NCBI GenBank assembly: GCA_023910675.1
Contig: JAAVWC010000004.1
Coordinates: forward strand, 164,016 to 228,015
DNA: 64,000 nt
Reading direction: 5' to 3'
Origin: Gemmatimonas sp.
GTDB taxonomy: Bacteria; Gemmatimonadota; Gemmatimonadetes; Gemmatimonadales; Gemmatimonadaceae
Positions 50,734 through 60,081 of the stretch are shown one piece after another; the first letter of the stretch is position 1; every line of letters begins with the position of its first letter. Both the position numbers and the translations under genes were made by a program. A model generated the notes under the pieces. That model did not search any database. It was given only the letters and a program-made list of their open reading frames with translations, and was not told where the DNA came from.

Positions 50734-51080
50734 TGACTGATCATCACAAGTTGAAAGTGTGGCAATCGGCGCAGTTGATCTCCGAAATCATCTGGCGCGA
50801 GACGCTCTCGTGTACCGCTGGGCTGTCCGTGCATACCGTGCGGCAAATCCGTTCGTCCGCCGAATCGATCGCCGCGAATATCGCCGAAGGAAATCGCCGG
50901 AGCCCCAAGGAGTTCCGCCGCTATCTGAGCATCGCGCTCGGCAGCGCCAACGAAACCGACAGCCACCTGGTCACGCTCATGAACCGCGGGCTCTTCGACG
51001 TACGCATCGCGCTTCAGTTGCGCGATGACTTGGCGACGGTGCAGCGAATGATCCTCGCCCTACAGAAGACACTGCGGTAA
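50733..51080 (+). CDS. Four-helix-bundle protein (23S rRNA intervening-sequence family)
   Basis: A 115-residue all-helical protein with the family signature VRQIRSSAESIAANIAEGNR and a later YLSIALGSANETDSHLV. These proteins, first described as encoded in intervening sequences of 23S rRNA genes, form pentamers; their role is unknown. Here the gene is not in an rRNA gene but is flanked on both sides by near-identical copies (C, D) of the mirror-arm repeat in the same orientation, which gives a cassette-like structure. Confidence 0.88.
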   Translation: MTDHHKLKVWQSAQLISEIIWRETLSCTAGLSVHTVRQIRSSAESIAANIAEGNRRSPKEFRRYLSIALGSANETDSHLVTLMNRGLFDVRIALQLRDDLATVQRMILALQKTLR

Positions 51081-51190
51081 CGGCTACTGCGGTTCGGGTT
51101 TGGAACCGCCACTGCGGTTGATGGACTGCCCCTGCAGTTCTGGACTGCCCCTGCAGTTGAGGAACACGGCGGTTTCGGGTCGCGACGGAA

Positions 51191-51223
51191 AGTGCCGACC
51201 GGCGTTGCCGGATCGGCACTCCG
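51191..51223 (+). terminator. Plus-strand hairpin terminator in repeat copy D
   Basis: AGTGCCGACCGGC, loop GTT and GCCGGATCGGCACT, followed by CCGCTGG. The usual T-run has been lost here, so termination may be weak. Confidence 0.5.
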
Positions 51224-51278
51224 CTGGTGGTTGACCTCACCGCAACTGCAGTGGCAGTTACATCAACCACCAAAAACC

Positions 51279-51306
51279 GCGCCCGTGAGGCGAAGCCCAC
51301 GGGCGC
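51279..51306 (-). terminator. Minus-strand terminator for glpF in repeat copy D
   Basis: GCGCCCGTG-A-GGC, loop GAA and GCC-C-ACGGGCGC. On the minus strand it is followed by GGTTTTTGG, a usable T-run, placed to end the glpF transcript. Confidence 0.7.
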
Positions 51307-51431
51307 TACCAACTAAACCCAAACCGCCGTGCTCCCGAACCGCAGGGGCAGTCCAGAACCGCAGGGGCAGTCCATCAACCGCAGTAGCAGTACAAACCCG
51401 AACCGCAGTAGCAGTCCCGCAGTCAAGGAGG

Positions 51432-52157
51432 TCAGGTCAAGCGCGCCCACAAAGAAGCCGCCGCGCATGCCCCGATGATTGGCCCGAGCACAGGAATCCA
51501 GGCGTAGCCCCAGTCGCTCCCGCCTTTGCCGGCAATGGGCAATACCGCATGGGCAATGCGCGGCCCCAGATCGCGTGCGGGGTTGATGGCGTATCCGGTC
51601 GGGCCGCCGAGTGATAGGCCGATGCCCCACACCAGACAGCCCACGAGGAATGAGCCGACGTTCGTGGCGGGGGTGGCGCCGAGGACACCGCGCGCGCCGA
51701 TGGCGCCGGCGACGATCACGAGCACCGCAGTACCGATCACTTCGGCAACGAGGTTGGGCAGCGGCGCCCGCACCGCCGGCGCATTGCAGTGGCAGGCCAG
51801 GATCAGCCCCTGGTCCGCCGTGCGCGTCCAGTGTGGCAGATAGTGCAACCACACCAGCGTCGCCCCCAGCATCGCGCCGAGCATTTGCGCGCCTACGTGG
51901 GCGAAACCGGTGGCGAGGGGATAGACGCCGGTCACCACGTTGGCGATCGACACGGCCGGGTTGAGTTCACCGGGCGCGCCAAGCGCCACCGCCACCATGC
52001 CGCCGGACATCACGGCAAACGCCCATCCGGCGGTAATCACGATCCACCCGCCTCCATGCCCTTTGGTATCGGTGAGCAACACGTTGGCGACGACGCCGTT
52101 GCCCAGGAGCAGCAGGATCATCGTACCCAGGAATTCACCGACGACAGTCGACGGCAT
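51432..52157 (-). CDS. glpF: Glycerol-facilitator-type aquaporin (GlpF-like)
   Basis: A 241-residue MIP channel with six spans and two half-helix NPA motifs: ELNPAVSIANVV (near 65) and GYAINPARDLGPRI (near 190). The Asp after the second NPAR is the mark of glyceroporins rather than water-only aquaporins. The ATG at 52157 starts directly before the first span. An upstream ATG at 52220 is overlapped by a TACAAT (-10-like) at 52219-52224, which suggests the shorter form with a leader of about 55 nt. Confidence 0.92.
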   Translation of the reverse strand: MPSTVVGEFLGTMILLLLGNGVVANVLLTDTKGHGGGWIVITAGWAFAVMSGGMVAVALGAPGELNPAVSIANVVTGVYPLATGFAHVGAQMLGAMLGATLVWLHYLPHWTRTADQGLILACHCNAPAVRAPLPNLVAEVIGTAVLVIVAGAIGARGVLGATPATNVGSFLVGCLVWGIGLSLGGPTGYAINPARDLGPRIAHAVLPIAGKGGSDWGYAWIPVLGPIIGACAAASLWARLT

Positions 52158-52326
52158 GGCGGGGAAAGTGAGGGAGGGGACACGCCGCGGACCGAAGCGT
52201 CTCGCGGATGAGACAGACATTGTAGGGCGCGGCGCCCCGTCGCGCGAGACAGCGTGTGTCACGACTCGCCCCGCCGGCGCCGGTGGGCGGGGCCCGCGCA
52301 CGTTTGCCCTGCCGCCGTATACGCCG

Positions 52327-52338
52327 CATAATCGGGGA
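52327..52338 (+). promoter_or_regulatory. Candidate leaderless promoter -10 for the MBL-fold gene
   Basis: CATAAT (52327-52332), five bases, ATG at 52338. The hexamer departs from TANNNT at its first base. Confidence 0.35.
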
Positions 52339-53297
52339 TGACCTTTCCCCGTGTCCGCGTCCGCACGCTGGCGACCGCGCTCCTCATCGCGACGACCGCC
52401 GCCGCGCTACTCCCGTCCGCCGCGCGTGCGCAAGTGCGCACCGCCGATCCCGCCGTGCGCGGTGTGCCGCTCACCGCGTTCCCGCGGCTCGTGAAACTCA
52501 CCAAGCACGTGTACGGCTACGAGGAAATCCGCCAACCCGGGTTCACGACCGTAAGCCTCATCGTGCTTGGCAAAGACGGCGTGCTGATTGCCGATGCACA
52601 AGGTTCAGCGGCCGCGACGCAGACGATGCTCGATCGCATCCGCACCATTACGCCACTGCCCATCAAGTGGTATGTCGTGGGAAGCGACCACGGTGATCAC
52701 ACCGCGGGCAACAACGTGCTCCCGGGCGGACTCACCTGGGTCGTCCATCCCACATCCCTCGCGCAGCTCAAGCGCGACTCGGCCGCCGCAACCGCAGGAC
52801 GCGCCGTCATCGTGCCCCCAACGGCCATGACGGGCACCGAGCAGACGATCGACCTCGGGACCACGCAAGTCGTCGTGCGCTTCATGGGACGCGCACACAC
52901 CGGCGGTGACCTCATGGTGCACCTGCCCAAGGAACAGATCCTGTTCATGAGCGAGGCGTATCTCAACCGCGTCTTCCCGGCCATGCGCTCGGCGTACCCC
53001 ACCGAATGGGCGCGCGCCATAGACGCCGCCCTCGCCCTGCCACGCGTGAAGCGCTATGTGCCGGGACACGGCTTCATCGAAAAGGCCAAGCGCTCACGCG
53101 AAGAACTCGTGACATTCCGCGACGCCATTACCTCGGTCATCGCCGAAGTGAAGCGACTGCGCGCGCTCGGGCTTTCGCAAGACGACGCCGCCAAGCGCGC
53201 CAACTGGGGCGACGTCGGCACGTGGTTCCTCGCCGATCAACAGGGCCCCATCGCGGTACGCCGAGTATGGGCCGAACTTGACGGGACGCTGAAGTAA
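52338..53297 (+). CDS. Exported MBL-fold protein with altered zinc site
   Basis: A 319-residue protein with a signal peptide (ALLIATTAAALLPSAARA|QV). The metallo-beta-lactamase fold has VSLIVLGKDGVLIADAQG, the His-motif region WYVVGSDHGDHTAGNN, GRAHTGGDLMV and PGHGF. In the canonical HxHxDH motif the first His is replaced here by Ser (SDHGDH), and the later Asp of the metal bridge is also not conserved (MSEAY). One zinc site is therefore likely altered or lost. The enzyme function, if any, is unknown. Followed by a split repeat and an IS. Confidence 0.85.
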   Translation: MTFPRVRVRTLATALLIATTAAALLPSAARAQVRTADPAVRGVPLTAFPRLVKLTKHVYGYEEIRQPGFTTVSLIVLGKDGVLIADAQGSAAATQTMLDRIRTITPLPIKWYVVGSDHGDHTAGNNVLPGGLTWVVHPTSLAQLKRDSAAATAGRAVIVPPTAMTGTEQTIDLGTTQVVVRFMGRAHTGGDLMVHLPKEQILFMSEAYLNRVFPAMRSAYPTEWARAIDAALALPRVKRYVPGHGFIEKAKRSREELVTFRDAITSVIAEVKRLRALGLSQDDAAKRANWGDVGTWFLADQQGPIAVRRVWAELDGTLK

Positions 53298-53321
53298 CGA
53301 CACTGCGCCCCTGCCGTCTAA

Positions 53322-54671
53322 CAGGGTGCTGAAAAAAAGGTGAACGGACGCGATTTTCTCGTGGTGCGGACGGTTTCAGCGCTTTTGGCGAGATGATTCG
53401 CGTGTGGCGCGGTGGTTCAGCGCGCGGTGGCGCTCATTTTGCCATCGCGCGGCCGCTCTATCGGCGCGCGACGCGCGTCACGTCGCCGCTGGCCGACGAA
53501 TGAGCGTGCGAATCCGCACCAGGTTGTACGCCGCGTGCACGAAGCGAAACACGAAGTCGACGCGGCGTTGGCCGCGGTGACGCAGTTTACGCAGTCCGCC
53601 CACCACCTTGCCCCAGCCGAAGCTCTCCTCCACCAGCTTCCGCTTTTGTTGACTGATCGCGTAGCCGTCGTGTCGCGTGGTGCGGTCATCAATGGCGCTC
53701 CGCGGTTTGCGGGCGTGAAGGTTCTGCGCCACGTGCGGCGTGGCGCCGGCGGCGCGCACGCCCTCCACAAAGGCCGGGGTATCGTAGCCTTTGTCCGCGC
53801 CGAGCGTGCGCCGCCGGGCCCGGGGATCCAGTGTCGTCAGCATCTCGAGTGCCGCGTCTCGCTCACTCTCGTAGCCTGGCGCGCGCACATCCGTGGCGAC
53901 GATCAGCCCGTGGCGATTATCCATCAACACACTGCCGAGATAGCCCACGATGGACGCGGTGCCACTACTCTTCCGCGCCAACCGCGCGTCGGGGTCCGTC
54001 GTCGACTGGTGCGTCTCGTTCGTGCGACGCTGCTGCCGGAAGTTGACGGTCGGATTCTTCGGGTCGCCATCGTCGCGCGGCGTCCGGGCCGCGGGATCCT
54101 TCGGTTGCACACGCTTCTGACTGGCCCACGCGTCGAGCAGGGTGCCATCGACGGTGAAGTGCTCATGCGAGAGCAGGCCATGCGACTCGGCGACCCGCAA
54201 CACTTCCTGCAAAAACGCGTCGGCAATCCCGCCGTCCATCAAGCGCTCGCGATTCTTGCTGAAGACCGTCGGCACCCAGATGGGATCATCCGGATTGAGA
54301 CCGACGAACCAGCGGAACAGGAGATTGTAGTCGAGCTGCTCCATCAACTGGCGCTCGCTGCGGATCGTGTACAGCGCCTGCAAGAGCAGCGCGCGCAGGA
54401 GGCGCTCGGGCGGAATCGACGGGCGGCCCATCGCCGAATACAGATCCGTGAAGCGCGGGGAGAGCGCCCGCAGGATCGGCTGCACCAGCGCGTGCATCGC
54501 GCGCAGCGGATGATCGGCCGGGATCCGGTCCTCAATGGACACGTAGCTGAACATCGTCGACTGCGGCTGATCGGCACCACGCATCGGTAACGCCTCGGGA
54601 AAGAGTCGCGCCCACTATACAACACGGCGCGCCATACGCCAGGTTTTTACGGCGACTTTTTCATCACCCTG
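53322..54671. mobile_element. IS5-family insertion sequence, apparently complete
   Basis: A 1350-bp element. Terminal inverted repeats are CAGGGTGCTGAAAAA at the left and CAGGGTGATGAAAAA at the right (one mismatch). It is flanked by the direct repeat CTAA (53318-53321 and 54672-54675). It contains one intact transposase gene on the minus strand. Insertion split a hairpin repeat between the MBL gene and a small membrane-protein gene. Confidence 0.93.
53478..54584 (-). CDS. IS5-family transposase (DDE type)
   Basis: A 368-residue transposase. The N-terminal domain includes FSYVSIEDRIPADHPLRAM and SIPPERLLRALLLQALYTIR, with QLMEQLDYNLLFRWFVGL. The DDE catalytic residues are in EHFTVDGTLLDAWASQ, TLGADKGYDTP and EESFGWGKVVGGLRKLRHRG. 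The frame is uninterrupted and the ends of the IS are present, so it may be active. Confidence 0.95.
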   Translation of the reverse strand: MRGADQPQSTMFSYVSIEDRIPADHPLRAMHALVQPILRALSPRFTDLYSAMGRPSIPPERLLRALLLQALYTIRSERQLMEQLDYNLLFRWFVGLNPDDPIWVPTVFSKNRERLMDGGIADAFLQEVLRVAESHGLLSHEHFTVDGTLLDAWASQKRVQPKDPAARTPRDDGDPKNPTVNFRQQRRTNETHQSTTDPDARLARKSSGTASIVGYLGSVLMDNRHGLIVATDVRAPGYESERDAALEMLTTLDPRARRRTLGADKGYDTPAFVEGVRAAGATPHVAQNLHARKPRSAIDDRTTRHDGYAISQQKRKLVEESFGWGKVVGGLRKLRHRGQRRVDFVFRFVHAAYNLVRIRTLIRRPAAT

Positions 54672-54770
54672 CTAAATCCCTGCGGTCTGCCGTCTCGGCG
54701 CGACGCCGCGGCTTGACGCTGAGACGGCAGACGGCAGAAACTACAGACGGCAGGCACGGGGGAACTGCGG

Positions 54771-55118
54771 TTATCTCTTCCGCCCGCTCTGCAACAGCGC
54801 GCTCACGCCCCCAGCGAGTCCCCCCGCCTGGATCGCCGGCAGCAACAGCGTCGCCAGCAGCACGCCCCATCCGGGAATACTGAAGTTGCCGCCAAGCATG
54901 GGCGCGAAGCCCAGCACGTTGCCGCCGCGGAGCGCGATCATGGCCAGCAACAGCGCGCACGCCAACGCCGCCGCGCCGAAGCCGATCGTAAACGCGCCCT
55001 TTCGGCGGAGTGCTGCGCCAATGAGCACACCGCCAATGGCTGCACCCCACACGCCGCCGAGTGCCTGCGCCGCGACCTGGAGCACGAGCGCCGTGATGAA
55101 CAACGGAGTCTTGGACAT
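54771..55118 (-). CDS. Small hydrophobic membrane protein, unknown function
   Basis: A 115-residue protein with about four spans (for example ITALVLQVAAQALGGVWGA, AALACALLLAMIALRGG, WGVLLATLLLPAIQAG) and a short basic tail (QSGRKR). It lies 8 nt downstream of the frameshifted penicillin-acylase gene in the same direction. No family is recognised. The ATG at 55118 was chosen as the first one before the membrane segment. Confidence 0.65.
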   Translation of the reverse strand: MSKTPLFITALVLQVAAQALGGVWGAAIGGVLIGAALRRKGAFTIGFGAAALACALLLAMIALRGGNVLGFAPMLGGNFSIPGWGVLLATLLLPAIQAGGLAGGVSALLQSGRKR

Positions 55119-55126
55119 CGCGCGCC

Positions 55127-57653
55127 TCAGCGGGTGAGTGTGAGCGTCGCGCGCGTGTCGCGCGCCGAAAGATCTGCCGCCGTGCGCGGCGTGCGCACGC
55201 TGTCGAGCTGTCCGTTGGTCCACATGGCGAAGCGATCGAGATACCGCGGGCTCGCCGGATTCCCGCTCTGCCCGCCGGGATACACTGCGCGAATGCGCGG
55301 CTGCGCGTCGAGTTCCACCACCATGCGCCAGCTCGCACCGAAGTTGGCGTACTGCGATCCCACCGAGGGGTTCAGTGTTCCGCGCCCGCCATCAATGGGC
55401 GTCGGCGGCGCACTGAACCCAGGCAGGCGCAGCACATGACGCGGTTGCGCCGGCGACACGGTGCCCCATGTCCACGGGGTCGAGGCAGGATCACCAAACT
55501 GCTTCGCCGTCGCCTCGTACGCCGCCACCAGCGCCCGCGACATCAACGCGTCACGATCTTCCACGACCGCGGCGGTGCGACGGTCGTCCCACCAACGGCT
55601 CGTGGAATCGGCGACCAGCTGCAACAAGCGCGATTCCGATGGACGCACTTCGGGCGCCTCCTTCCCCTTGGGAATGAACTCGTCCCAGAGCAAACCACTC
55701 AACTGTCCAACCGCGTTTTCAAAGAGTCTCGCGCCGGTGTTGTCGCGCGTGTATCGACGATCCCACGCGCCGAGCACCGTGAGCGCCGACGCCAGCGCGC
55801 GCGACGTATCGCCCTTCGCCACACGTGCCGTCGCTGCCGCCACGAAGGCCGGCGCCAATCGATCGGCGCGCACACTGCCAGGGTTGGTGTGGAACTGCCG
55901 CATCTTGTCGGGCGTCATGCTGCTGTCGGCGCGCAGCAGGCGGTTGATCTGCAACGCGCGCCAGATTTCGTAGTGCGGGTCGGTCCCCAGATACAGCGAA
56001 TCGAGCTGCGGATCGATGGGCTCCTGGTTGGCCGAGGCCAAATAGCCCTGCGCCGGACGCACACTCTGCGGGTACTGCGCGACGCTGCGGAATCCGATCC
56101 AGTCGTTGGCGCGCGTGTTCCCCTCGAGAATTTCCGTCCCGCGGCCGCGACGCGCGCGAATGGGATGCAGTCCCGTGCTGCGAATGGCAATCGTGCCCGC
56201 CGTATCGGCCACGATCATGTTCTGCGCCGGCGCGCGATAATACGCCGCCAGTGAATCGAGAAACGCCTCGGCCGTGGTCGCATGCATGCCGTTGTAGAAG
56301 CCCAGCAGTTCGTTGCCCGCCTCCAGGACCGTCCAGCGCATGGAGAGCCACTCACGCCCCTGCTTGTTCATGGGGCCGCGGTGCGTGAAATACACCGTGT
56401 CGGTGGCAATGAGACGGCCGCTCTTGTCGCGGTACTGCTCCACCCGCGATTCGAGCGGCTGCTGCGCGCCGTCCAGTTCGTAGCGCGTGGGACTGCGCCG
56501 CATCGTTCACCGTCTCGCGCCAGAAGTCCATCACGTCGGCGCCGGTGTTGGTGAAGCTCCACGCGAAGGCGCGCGTATACCCGATCGTCACGCCGGGCAG
56601 GCCGGGAATCGTCACGCCGCCCACATCCATCACGCCGGGCACCACCAAATGCACTTCGAACCAGATGCTCGGCAACGTCAATTCCAAGTGCGGATCGCCA
56701 GCCAGCAGCGCCTTGCCACTCGCACTGCGCGACGGAGACACCGCCCAGTTGTTCGACGCGAACGCACGCTCCTGCTGCATGGCCGCGCGGTCGCTACTCG
56801 GCAACGAGGCATCACGCGACCAGAGCAGGGGTCCGGCGCGACTCCCCAGCGACGCGACCATGCGCCCAGCAGCGCTGTCGGGCGCACCGGGCGCGGGGAG
56901 CGACGCCAACGGTTCACGTGGTGCCGAATGCGGCGCCGGTTGAATGGGCTCCTGCACCGGTGACGACGTGTCCCAGAACGCGCGCGCGGCGCTGTCGCCT
57001 ACCAGCGCGCGCGCCGTGAGCAAATCCAGCTCGAGCGGCGAATGCGCGAGCGTGTATCCCATGCGATTGAGCAGATGCATGGAGTGAATGGGCAACCATT
57101 CGCGCGGCGTCTTCTGCAGCAGCTTGTACTCCATGGGCAGCTGCGCCGTGGAGAGCGACGTGCGATACGCGTTGATGCCGTCGGCATACGCGCGCAGAAT
57201 CTTGTACAGCGTGCCCGTCGTATCCATGTCGCGCATGCGCCGCTCGGCCGCGCGCGGCATGCCCAGTCGGCGCGTCTCCTGGTCGGCCGGCAGCGCGACG
57301 TCGTTCACGAGTTCGGTGAGCGTGCCTTCGCCCGCGCGCGACTGCAACTCGAGCTGAAAAAGCCGGTCGCGCGCGACGACGTAGCCGAGGGCCCGCACGG
57401 CGTCGAGATCGGTCTTCGCAAAGATGTGCGGCACACTCCGCGCATCGTAGCGGATGTCGACGTTGTCGCCGAGCGCCGCGATCTTGGCGGTGGCGGTCTC
57501 CGGCAGATCATCGGCGGCATTGATCCACAGGCCAACCGATGGAGAGAGCAGCGCGCCAAGCGGCGGGACCTCGCCGACACCGCGCGCGCCAAGCCAGGTG
57601 GCGCCAAGACCGGCGGCGAGCGACAGGACCGCCAGCGGAGTGATACGAGCCAT
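55127..57653 (-). pseudogene. Penicillin acylase-family protein interrupted by one frameshift
   Basis: Two overlapping frames together encode one about 840-residue Ntn-hydrolase precursor. The first (56352-57653) has the signal segment (LAVLSLAAGLGATWLGA), the alpha-chain and the autocleavage Ser in RAFASNNWAVSPSRSASGK, then DPHLELTLPSIWFEVHLV and up to WRETVNDA. The second (55127-56503) continues with RYELDGAQQPLESRVEQYRD, QGYLASANQEPID and the rest of the beta-chain. The frame changes by one nt near 56490-56510. It is a real frameshift mutation or a sequencing/assembly error; no programmed slip site is evident. Confidence 0.8.
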
Positions 57654-57789
57654 GGAAATTCCGGGGGAGAAAGGGAAGCCGAAGGATCCCCACGCGGCGC
57701 CCGGTCTGCAAGTTCCGGCGGGGGCGGCGTCCTATGGGTGACGGAGTCGAGACACCCGGGTCGCCTGTACGCCCCACCATTTCCCAATC

Positions 57790-58965
57790 ATGGGCTATCT
57801 CGAACGATTATTCCGCGAGTGTCACGGCCCCGTGGCGCGGGAACGCGCCTGGCTCTTTGCCGTCGCCACGAAGCTCGTGCGCGACGAGGCCCGGCGGGAT
57901 TCCCGGGAGCGCAAGCGCCTCTCACTGCTATCGAGCGAAGCCAACGCCGCCGGCACGCGGTCCCTGGAACCGCACATGGGTGCTACGAGCGGCGGCGGCG
58001 CCGTTTGTGGTGGTGGGCGGCTCGGTGGTCCTGAGGGACCGAGTACCGCCGGCAGCTGTCCGTGTATTTGCCGAAACCGCTGCCGTCCCTGCAGCGCCAG
58101 CGGCACCCGCAACGGCTGCAGCGCCAGCAGTACCCGTGACGATGCCGTCGGGTACTGCCGGCGGTGCACTGTACGTTCACGTGCGTCGCATCGGGTCCAA
58201 CCCGTATCGGCAAACGCTCGCAGTGCGCGGCGATGCCATCACGCTCGACGTTGCGCTTACGGCGTCGGTTATGGTACGTCGATCGTCGTGGCGAGCAACG
58301 CCACCTCGCCCGCGCGTGGCCTGGTCGGCGCGGCCAGCATCGCGACCGTCTCGCCTGGTGCGCCGCTTTCTCACCAGCGGTCAGCATCCACCCAAGGACG
58401 CCGTGCGCGTCGACGCGTTCATCAACGACTTCCCGTACCCGTTGCCCGCACCGCGCGGCAACATCCCGGTGTCCATCAGCAGCGATGTCATTGCCGCACC
58501 GTGGCAGCCCGAGCATCAGCTGGTCCGGGTGGCGCTGCAGGCCACGCGCATCGAAACGGCCAATCTGCCGCCCAACAATCTCGTCTTCCTCATCGACGTG
58601 TCGGGGTCGATGAACGACCGGAACAAGCTGCCGCTGGTGAGCCAGGCACTGCGCCTGCTCGTCGATCAGCTGCGGCCTCAGGATCGCGTAGCGATCGTGG
58701 CGTACGCCTGGTGCAGCAGGGGCTCGTGTTGCCCAGCACCAGTGGCGTCGAAAAGGTGCGCATTCTCGAGGCGCTCGACCGGCTCGACGGCCGGCGGCTC
58801 GACGGCCGGCAGCGCCGGTGGCAAGCTTCGGCATGCTGCTGCGCGACAGCGAGTACAAGGGAAACAGCAGCGCCGCGCAAATCCTGGAGCAGATCCGCGC
58901 GGCGCTGGGAGACGATGTCGGCGGCTATCGCGCCGAGTTCGTACCGTTGGTGGAGCGGATGGCGC
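57790..58965 (+). pseudogene. Composite remnant: ECF sigma fragment joined to a VWA-domain protein
   Basis: The first part reads LERLFRECHGPVARERAWLF and LVRDEARRDSRERKRLSLL, the region-2/spacer part of an ECF sigma factor. After a frame change near 57980 comes an exported VWA-protein N-terminus (Ala/Pro-rich). Then come FLTSGQHPPKDAVRVDAFIN, WQPEHQLVRVALQATRIE and the VWA core with MIDAS NLVFLIDVSGSMN and LVDQLRPQDRVAIVAYA. Frameshifts near 58705 and 58810 precede the C-terminal GMLLRDSEYKGNSSAAQILE and GYRAEFVPLVER. Large parts are missing. The gene cannot give a functional protein. Confidence 0.75.
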
Positions 58966-59123
58966 TCCATGGGCATTACGGCTGGCGAACGGCGGTAAAC
59001 GGGAGCACGCCCATGCCACTCACAGTCGAGGGCGCCGGTCATGTTGTCCTTGTCCTTCGAGCACACCGGCAGCCAGTTGATGCATCAGCGCCTGGCCAGC
59101 CCATGTCCAGCTGGAAGGCGAAC

Positions 59124-59377
59124 TTAGACCGAATCACCCTTCACCACGCCGGCCATCGGGGCGGTACCCAACTGGGACTCGATCGGTGCCGGCTCAGCCG
59201 AAGTCGGCCTTCTGGCGTAATCGTCATGACGGAGGCCTGGGTGCCACCGTCCGGCGTCGCGACCGTGACGTTCCACTTGCCGGTAACGTCGGCGAGGATG
59301 CGGGGGGCGGCGACGGCGAGGCTCGCGCTGACGGCGAGGAGCGACACGGCGGCCACAAGACGACGGGAGAGGGACAT
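59124..59377 (-). pseudogene. Truncated, frameshifted remnant of a small exported protein
   Basis: It begins with MSLSRRLVAAVSLLAVSASL and a signal peptide, then DVTGKWNVTVATPDGGTQA, a beta-strand opening typical of exported lipocalin-like proteins. A frameshift and deletion lead to SQLGTAPMAGVVKGDSV and a stop. Just downstream on the same strand, SKFAFQLDMGW (59090-59128) may be a scrap of a sugar-phosphate isomerase/epimerase. Confidence 0.5.
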
Positions 59378-59447
59378 GGGGAGCTCGGAGTAGAAGTCGG
59401 AAAGTGAAGGCGCCCAACACATGCGGCGCGGGGGCTGGTACCCGGCC

Positions 59448-60071
59448 ATGTTGGGAAAGATACTGAACCGCCAACGATACGGCTCCCCTTCACGTTTGGT
59501 TTCCGTGCCTACTCCTGCTGCCTGGCGCCAGTGGCACCGCTGGATCGGTGCTCCCGCTGCCCTCTTTCTCGCCTTCGCGTCGCTCACCGGCGTCATCGTG
59601 GCCGGTGTGGAATTCTTCGGCGAAGACGAAGCGCTCCGCGAGGCAAACCGCACCTTGGTGAGTGCGGTCACCACTTCGTCACCACCCGACGCGTGGACCG
59701 GGCTCATGTCGCAGGTCATGAGCAACGCGGCCCGGGAAGCGCCGAACGCGCCCATCGACCGCATCGCCATCGAGCTCAAGGGACAGGCGCCGGTCATTTC
59801 GTTGTATCTGGGCAAGCCCACCGGGGGCGAAGACACGCGCCTCGTGTTCGATGCCCGCACCGCCACGCTGCTCCGCCGCGAAGACTACGCCGACAAGCCA
59901 TTCATCAACCGCGTGCATTCGGGCGAGGCCTTCGGCGACGGCGGGCTCGTTGCCGCCATGATCTGGGGCGTGGCGCTCTTCGCGTTGACCCTCTCGGGCT
60001 TTGCCCTCTACTGGCGTCTGGCCGGTGCCAACCGTGCCAACCGGCAGGGATTGAAGCGCTGGTTCTTCTAG
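59448..60071 (+). CDS. Small PepSY-associated membrane protein
   Basis: A 207-residue protein. It has WRQWHRWIGAPAALFLAFAS, the N-terminal span with the conserved W-H-R-W motif seen in PepSY_TM proteins, a PepSY-like periplasmic region (about 60-155: PIDRIAIELKGQAPVISLYL, LLRREDYADKPFINRVHSGE), and a C-terminal span (MIWGVALFALTLSGFALYWRL). It may serve in iron or copper reduction or sensing. The start could be a GTG about 17 codons inside; no ribosome site supports either. Confidence 0.7.
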   Translation: MLGKILNRQRYGSPSRLVSVPTPAAWRQWHRWIGAPAALFLAFASLTGVIVAGVEFFGEDEALREANRTLVSAVTTSSPPDAWTGLMSQVMSNAAREAPNAPIDRIAIELKGQAPVISLYLGKPTGGEDTRLVFDARTATLLRREDYADKPFINRVHSGEAFGDGGLVAAMIWGVALFALTLSGFALYWRLAGANRANRQGLKRWFF

Positions 60072-60081
60072 CCGCGCCTGC

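Larger units (their letters stand above)
51081..51425. repeat. Mirror-arm bidirectional terminator element, copy D
   Basis: Starts at the four-helix-bundle stop and ends about 7 nt from the glpF stop (convergent). Arms are as in copy C, with CTGCCCCTGCAGTT units and mirrored AACCGCAGGGGCAG. Centre: hairpins 51191-51220 and 51279-51306, TGGTGGTTGA/TCAACCACCA. Orientation and hairpin order match copy C. Confidence 0.9.
53310..54754. repeat. Palindromic repeat split by the IS5-type element
   Basis: CCCTGCCGTCTAA (up to 53321) and the segment from 54672 to 54754 (GCGGTCTGCCGTCTCGGCGCG, inner stem, GAGACGGCAGACGGCAG, CAGACGGCAGG) together form one unit of the same family as the 42.4-kb array. The IS at 53322-54671 sits in its outer left arm. 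Confidence 0.75.

Noticed and set aside
55127..57653. Programmed frameshift in the penicillin-acylase gene
   Set aside because: No slippery sequence, stem-loop or known precedent in the family; mutation or sequence error is simpler.
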